Shown here: positions 32,810 to 35,436 of the stretch, in pieces
Layout: each line of letters begins with the position of its first letter
Position numbering within the stretch: the first letter of the stretch is position 1
Assembly: GCA_963607765.1 (NCBI GenBank)
Contig: CAVDDT010000029.1
Span: 1-35,436, forward strand
Direction: 5' to 3'
Source of the DNA: Colivicinus sp963607765
GTDB lineage: Bacteria; Bacillota_I; Bacilli_A; Erysipelotrichales; Erysipelotrichaceae
Length of the DNA: 35,436 nt
The notes under the pieces: generated by a model
Told to the model about the DNA's origin: nothing
Seen by the model: the letters and a program-made list of their open reading frames with translations, nothing else
Databases searched by the model: none
Translations under genes and position numbers: made by a program

Positions 32810-35436
32810 TAGTCATCAACTTCTTTTGGCTTAATGTGCAATGCAATCTTAATAGCTCTCTTAGCTTGATAAGGCAAGATAGCCTTAAATTTATCTTCAG
32901 ATTTAATCATAGTTGTTGCCTCTGGATGAGTTCTATGAAGATGAATTGCATCAAATTCACATCTTGTTGTACATAGACCACAACCAATACACTTATGAGG
33001 GTCAACTACGCTTGCACCACATCCTAGACATCTCTTAGTTTCAATTCTAACTTGTTCTTCTGTTAAACCGGCTCTATCATCCTTAAATGACATATCAGGC
33101 TTATCAATTCCCTTTAGACCCTCAACTTGTCTTTGGGCATGATCATAATCAGTAACGCTAATATCAGCCTTATTTAATTCAATAAATTCTCTCTTATCTA
33201 GACCAATAGTTAAGCTAGCGCCCTTATGAACATGTCTATGAAGTCTTTCAGCAGCCAAGTGTCCTTGTGCTATTGCGTCAATAACAAACTTAGGGCCTGT
33301 ATAAACATCACCACCAACAAAGATATCTTCATCATCTGTTTGGAAAGTAACCTTATCAGCTACAGGATAATTGCCATGATGGAACTTAACATTTGTTCCT
33401 TCAAGTATATTGCCCCATACAACGCCCTGGCCAATAGCGAATACAACTTTATCAGCCTTGACTTCCATTGTTTCATTTTCGTCATATTGAGGATTAAATT
33501 TGCCATCAACCTTAGTAGCAGTACATTTCTTAAATACTACAGCAGTAACATGACCATTTTCATCAACCTTAAGCTCCTTAGGACCCCAAGAGTTATTAAT
33601 AGTAATATTTTCTTCAAGTGTTTCAGCAACCTCATCCTTGCTAGCAGGCATATCTTCTCTTGTTTCAAGAACAAACATGCTTACATTCTTAGCACCAAAT
33701 CTATGAGCTGTTCTAGCACAATCAACTGCAACGTTACCGCCGCCTACAACAACAACATCACCTTCAAACTTTTGATTTTGGTTTTCATATGCTTCTTTTA
33801 AGAAATCAACAGCGATAGTAGTACCTTCTGCATGATCATTATCAACACCAGGATATCTGCCACCTTGACAACCAATCGCAACATAGAATGCTTTATATCC
33901 TTGTTTCTTTAAATCGGCGATAGTAACATCCTTGCCAACTTCAACGCCACATTTAAATTCAACGCCAAGTTTCTTTAAAACATCAATTTCTGCATCAATT
34001 ACATCTTTTTCTAGTTTGAAAGACGGGATGCCATAACGCATCATACCACCAAGTTCTTTATTCTTTTCAAATACTGTAGGAATATAGCCCATAGTAGCTA
34101 AATAGTATGCGGCAGAAAGTCCAGCTGGACCAGCACCGATAATTGCAATCTTTTCTTCCCATCTATCAATCTTAATAGGTCTAGATGGAGAAGCAGCAAC
34201 TCTTACAGGTGGAATATATCTATTTTCTTCTTTAATTTCCAAATCAGCGATAAATTTCTTAACCGCATCAATAGAAACAGCTCTGTCGATTGTTCCTCTT
34301 GTACAAGCATCTTCACAACGCTTGTTACAAACTCTACCACAAATAGCTGGGAATGGATTATCCTTCTTAATTAAAGCTAAAGCTTCATCATATTTTCCTT
34401 CAGCAGCTTTCTTTAAATAGCCTTGTACAGAAACATGTGCAGGACAAGCACTCTTACATGGAGCAGTACCAGTATCATAGCAATTTATTCTGTTGTTATC
34501 ACGATAGTTTTCGTCATATTTCTCAGGACCCCATTTAACCGCATCAGGAAGTTCGTGACGAGGATACTTAATCATTGAACCATCAGCCTTGCATAGCTTT
34601 TGGCCTAACTTAGCAGCGCCAGCAGGACATACTTCAACACACTTGCCACAGGCAACACACTTACTAGCATCCACTTTTGCACGATATGCACTAGCAGACA
34701 TATTAGGTGTATTAAATAATTGCGAAGTACGAAGTGCATTACAAATATTTACATTACAGTTACAAATACCAAAGATTTTATTATCGCCATCAATATTAGT
34801 AATTTGATGAACATAGCCTAAATCTTCAGCCTTTTTAATAATCGCAAGAGCCTCTTCCTTAGTAATGTCATGACCCTTATGTGTTTCTCTACAATAATCA
34901 GCGAAATCGCCTACGCCAATACACCAAGCTTGATCATCATCGGCAACACCTTCGTTAAGAGCCTTTCTACTAGCTCTACATGAACATCTGCCTACACCAA
35001 TATGGCCTTCATATTTATCTAACCAATAAGATAATTGTTCAAGATCAACTTTCTTATTTTCCATTGAAATAGCTTTTTCAACAGGAATAACATGCATGCC
35101 AACGCCAGCACCACCAGGAGGAACCATTTGTGTAATTCCAGCTAGAGGAATATAAGTCATCCTTTCAAAGAAAGATGCTAAAGCTGGATGGTCTTTCAAA
35201 CGTTGATTGTTTCCAACTTCATCTTCTTCCATATTGAATAATTCAGCAGAACCTGGCACAAACATAGGAAGAATATATCTTCTTTCTCCTAAAGGTGCGG
35301 TTCTGCCATTATGATCATAGTGATAACCATAATCATATTCCAAAAGACCTACAAAAGACATATCATCCAATAATTTTTGTAGTTTTTCCTTGCCCATTTC
35401 TGGATTCATTTGAGCTAATTGTTCAAAAGTATATGG
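32809..35436 (-). CDS. Large multi-cluster iron-sulfur/FAD oxidoreductase (GltD-like), 5' end outside window
   Basis: The visible part has 875 residues. In order: an N-terminal helical, winged-helix-like region (LQKLLDDMSFVGLLEYDY); Cys-rich segments RCSCRAS and GICNCNVNICNAL; a ferredoxin motif CVACGKCVEVCPAG; a GltD/DPYD-type Fe-S domain (CKSACPAHVSVQGYL, ICGRVCNKRCEDAC); an FAD Rossmann site IIGAGPAGLSAAYYLA; a second nucleotide site VVVVGGGNVAVDCA; and a C-terminal cluster region (CLGCGA, CIGCGLCTTRC). It should pass electrons between NAD(P)H and a ferredoxin-like or hydrogenase partner. The frame stays open to the last base (nine codons before the Met at 35409, which has no SD), so the true start is probably outside. 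hypA is coupled downstream. Confidence 0.85.
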   Translation of the reverse strand, partial: PYTFEQLAQMNPEMGKEKLQKLLDDMSFVGLLEYDYGYHYDHNGRTAPLGERRYILPMFVPGSAELFNMEEDEVGNNQRLKDHPALASFFERMTYIPLAGITQMVPPGGAGVGMHVIPVEKAISMENKKVDLEQLSYWLDKYEGHIGVGRCSCRASRKALNEGVADDDQAWCIGVGDFADYCRETHKGHDITKEEALAIIKKAEDLGYVHQITNIDGDNKIFGICNCNVNICNALRTSQLFNTPNMSASAYRAKVDASKCVACGKCVEVCPAGAAKLGQKLCKADGSMIKYPRHELPDAVKWGPEKYDENYRDNNRINCYDTGTAPCKSACPAHVSVQGYLKKAAEGKYDEALALIKKDNPFPAICGRVCNKRCEDACTRGTIDRAVSIDAVKKFIADLEIKEENRYIPPVRVAASPSRPIKIDRWEEKIAIIGAGPAGLSAAYYLATMGYIPTVFEKNKELGGMMRYGIPSFKLEKDVIDAEIDVLKKLGVEFKCGVEVGKDVTIADLKKQGYKAFYVAIGCQGGRYPGVDNDHAEGTTIAVDFLKEAYENQNQKFEGDVVVVGGGNVAVDCARTAHRFGAKNVSMFVLETREDMPASKDEVAETLEENITINNSWGPKELKVDENGHVTAVVFKKCTATKVDGKFNPQYDENETMEVKADKVVFAIGQGVVWGNILEGTNVKFHHGNYPVADKVTFQTDDEDIFVGGDVYTGPKFVIDAIAQGHLAAERLHRHVHKGASLTIGLDKREFIELNKADISVTDYDHAQRQVEGLKGIDKPDMSFKDDRAGLTEEQVRIETKRCLGCGASVVDPHKCIGCGLCTTRCEFDAIHLHRTHPEATTMIKSEDKFKAILPYQAKRAIKIALHIKPKEVDD

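Noticed and set aside
33226..33801. 191-codon plus-strand frame opposite the iron-sulfur flavoprotein
   Set aside because: The minus strand here encodes the conserved FAD/NADPH domains; the plus frame is low-complexity and lacks an SD.

Overview
The window is AT-rich DNA of a Bacillota-type bacterium. The signs are AGGAGG-like ribosome binding sites, TTGACA/TATAAT promoters, a CIRCE element, GlgC/GlgD paired ADP-glucose pyrophosphorylase subunits, PepV, and a PTS with a phospho-beta-glucosidase. TGA is used as a stop (hypA), so this is not a code-4 mollicute. The overall look suggests an uncultured gut Bacilli/Erysipelotrichia relative, but that placement is inference.

Layout. 1-4791 (minus): glycogen synthesis operon glgC-glgD-glgA-glgB, with glgB cut by the window edge. 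4846-11450 (minus): a tightly packed run of M24 aminopeptidase P, exonuclease III, dipeptidase PepV, a HAD phosphatase and an intracellular type I pullulanase, reading towards the glycogen genes. 11545-14265 (plus): class A penicillin-binding protein. 14409-18376 (minus): a very acidic tail-anchored membrane protein, cytidylate kinase and the GTPase Der. 18439-19791 (minus): MATE exporter. 19858-22756 (plus): sirtuin, sugar-phosphate nucleotidyltransferase, a minimal CDF-type cation transporter and a CIRCE-controlled Hsp20.

The most unusual part is 22939-28802. A tightly coupled minus-strand operon encodes a reverse transcriptase followed by two NHLM-type ABC exporters. The C39-like domain of the first exporter has lost both the catalytic Cys and His. 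At the 3' end of this operon, on the opposite strand, lies a compact predicted structured RNA of about 120 nt. It has its own promoter, an 8-bp closing stem, a GNRA hairpin, a 14-position stem, a possible pseudoknot and a U-run. The RNA's 3' end overlaps the last codons of the second exporter. No group II intron, classical retron, or DGR template/variable repeat is apparent. I regard RT + NHLM exporter pair + convergent RNA as the candidate undescribed system; the functional link is a hypothesis.

28900-32417: divergent 6-phospho-beta-glucosidase and beta-glucoside PTS IIBCA, each with its own promoter. 32465-35436 (minus): HypA nickel chaperone, translationally coupled to a large iron-sulfur/FAD oxidoreductase that runs off the window. 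Intergenic gaps are short; the only one above 300 bases (22757-23072) holds the Hsp20 terminator and the predicted RNA. I saw no tRNA, rRNA, CRISPR array, insertion sequence or prophage.
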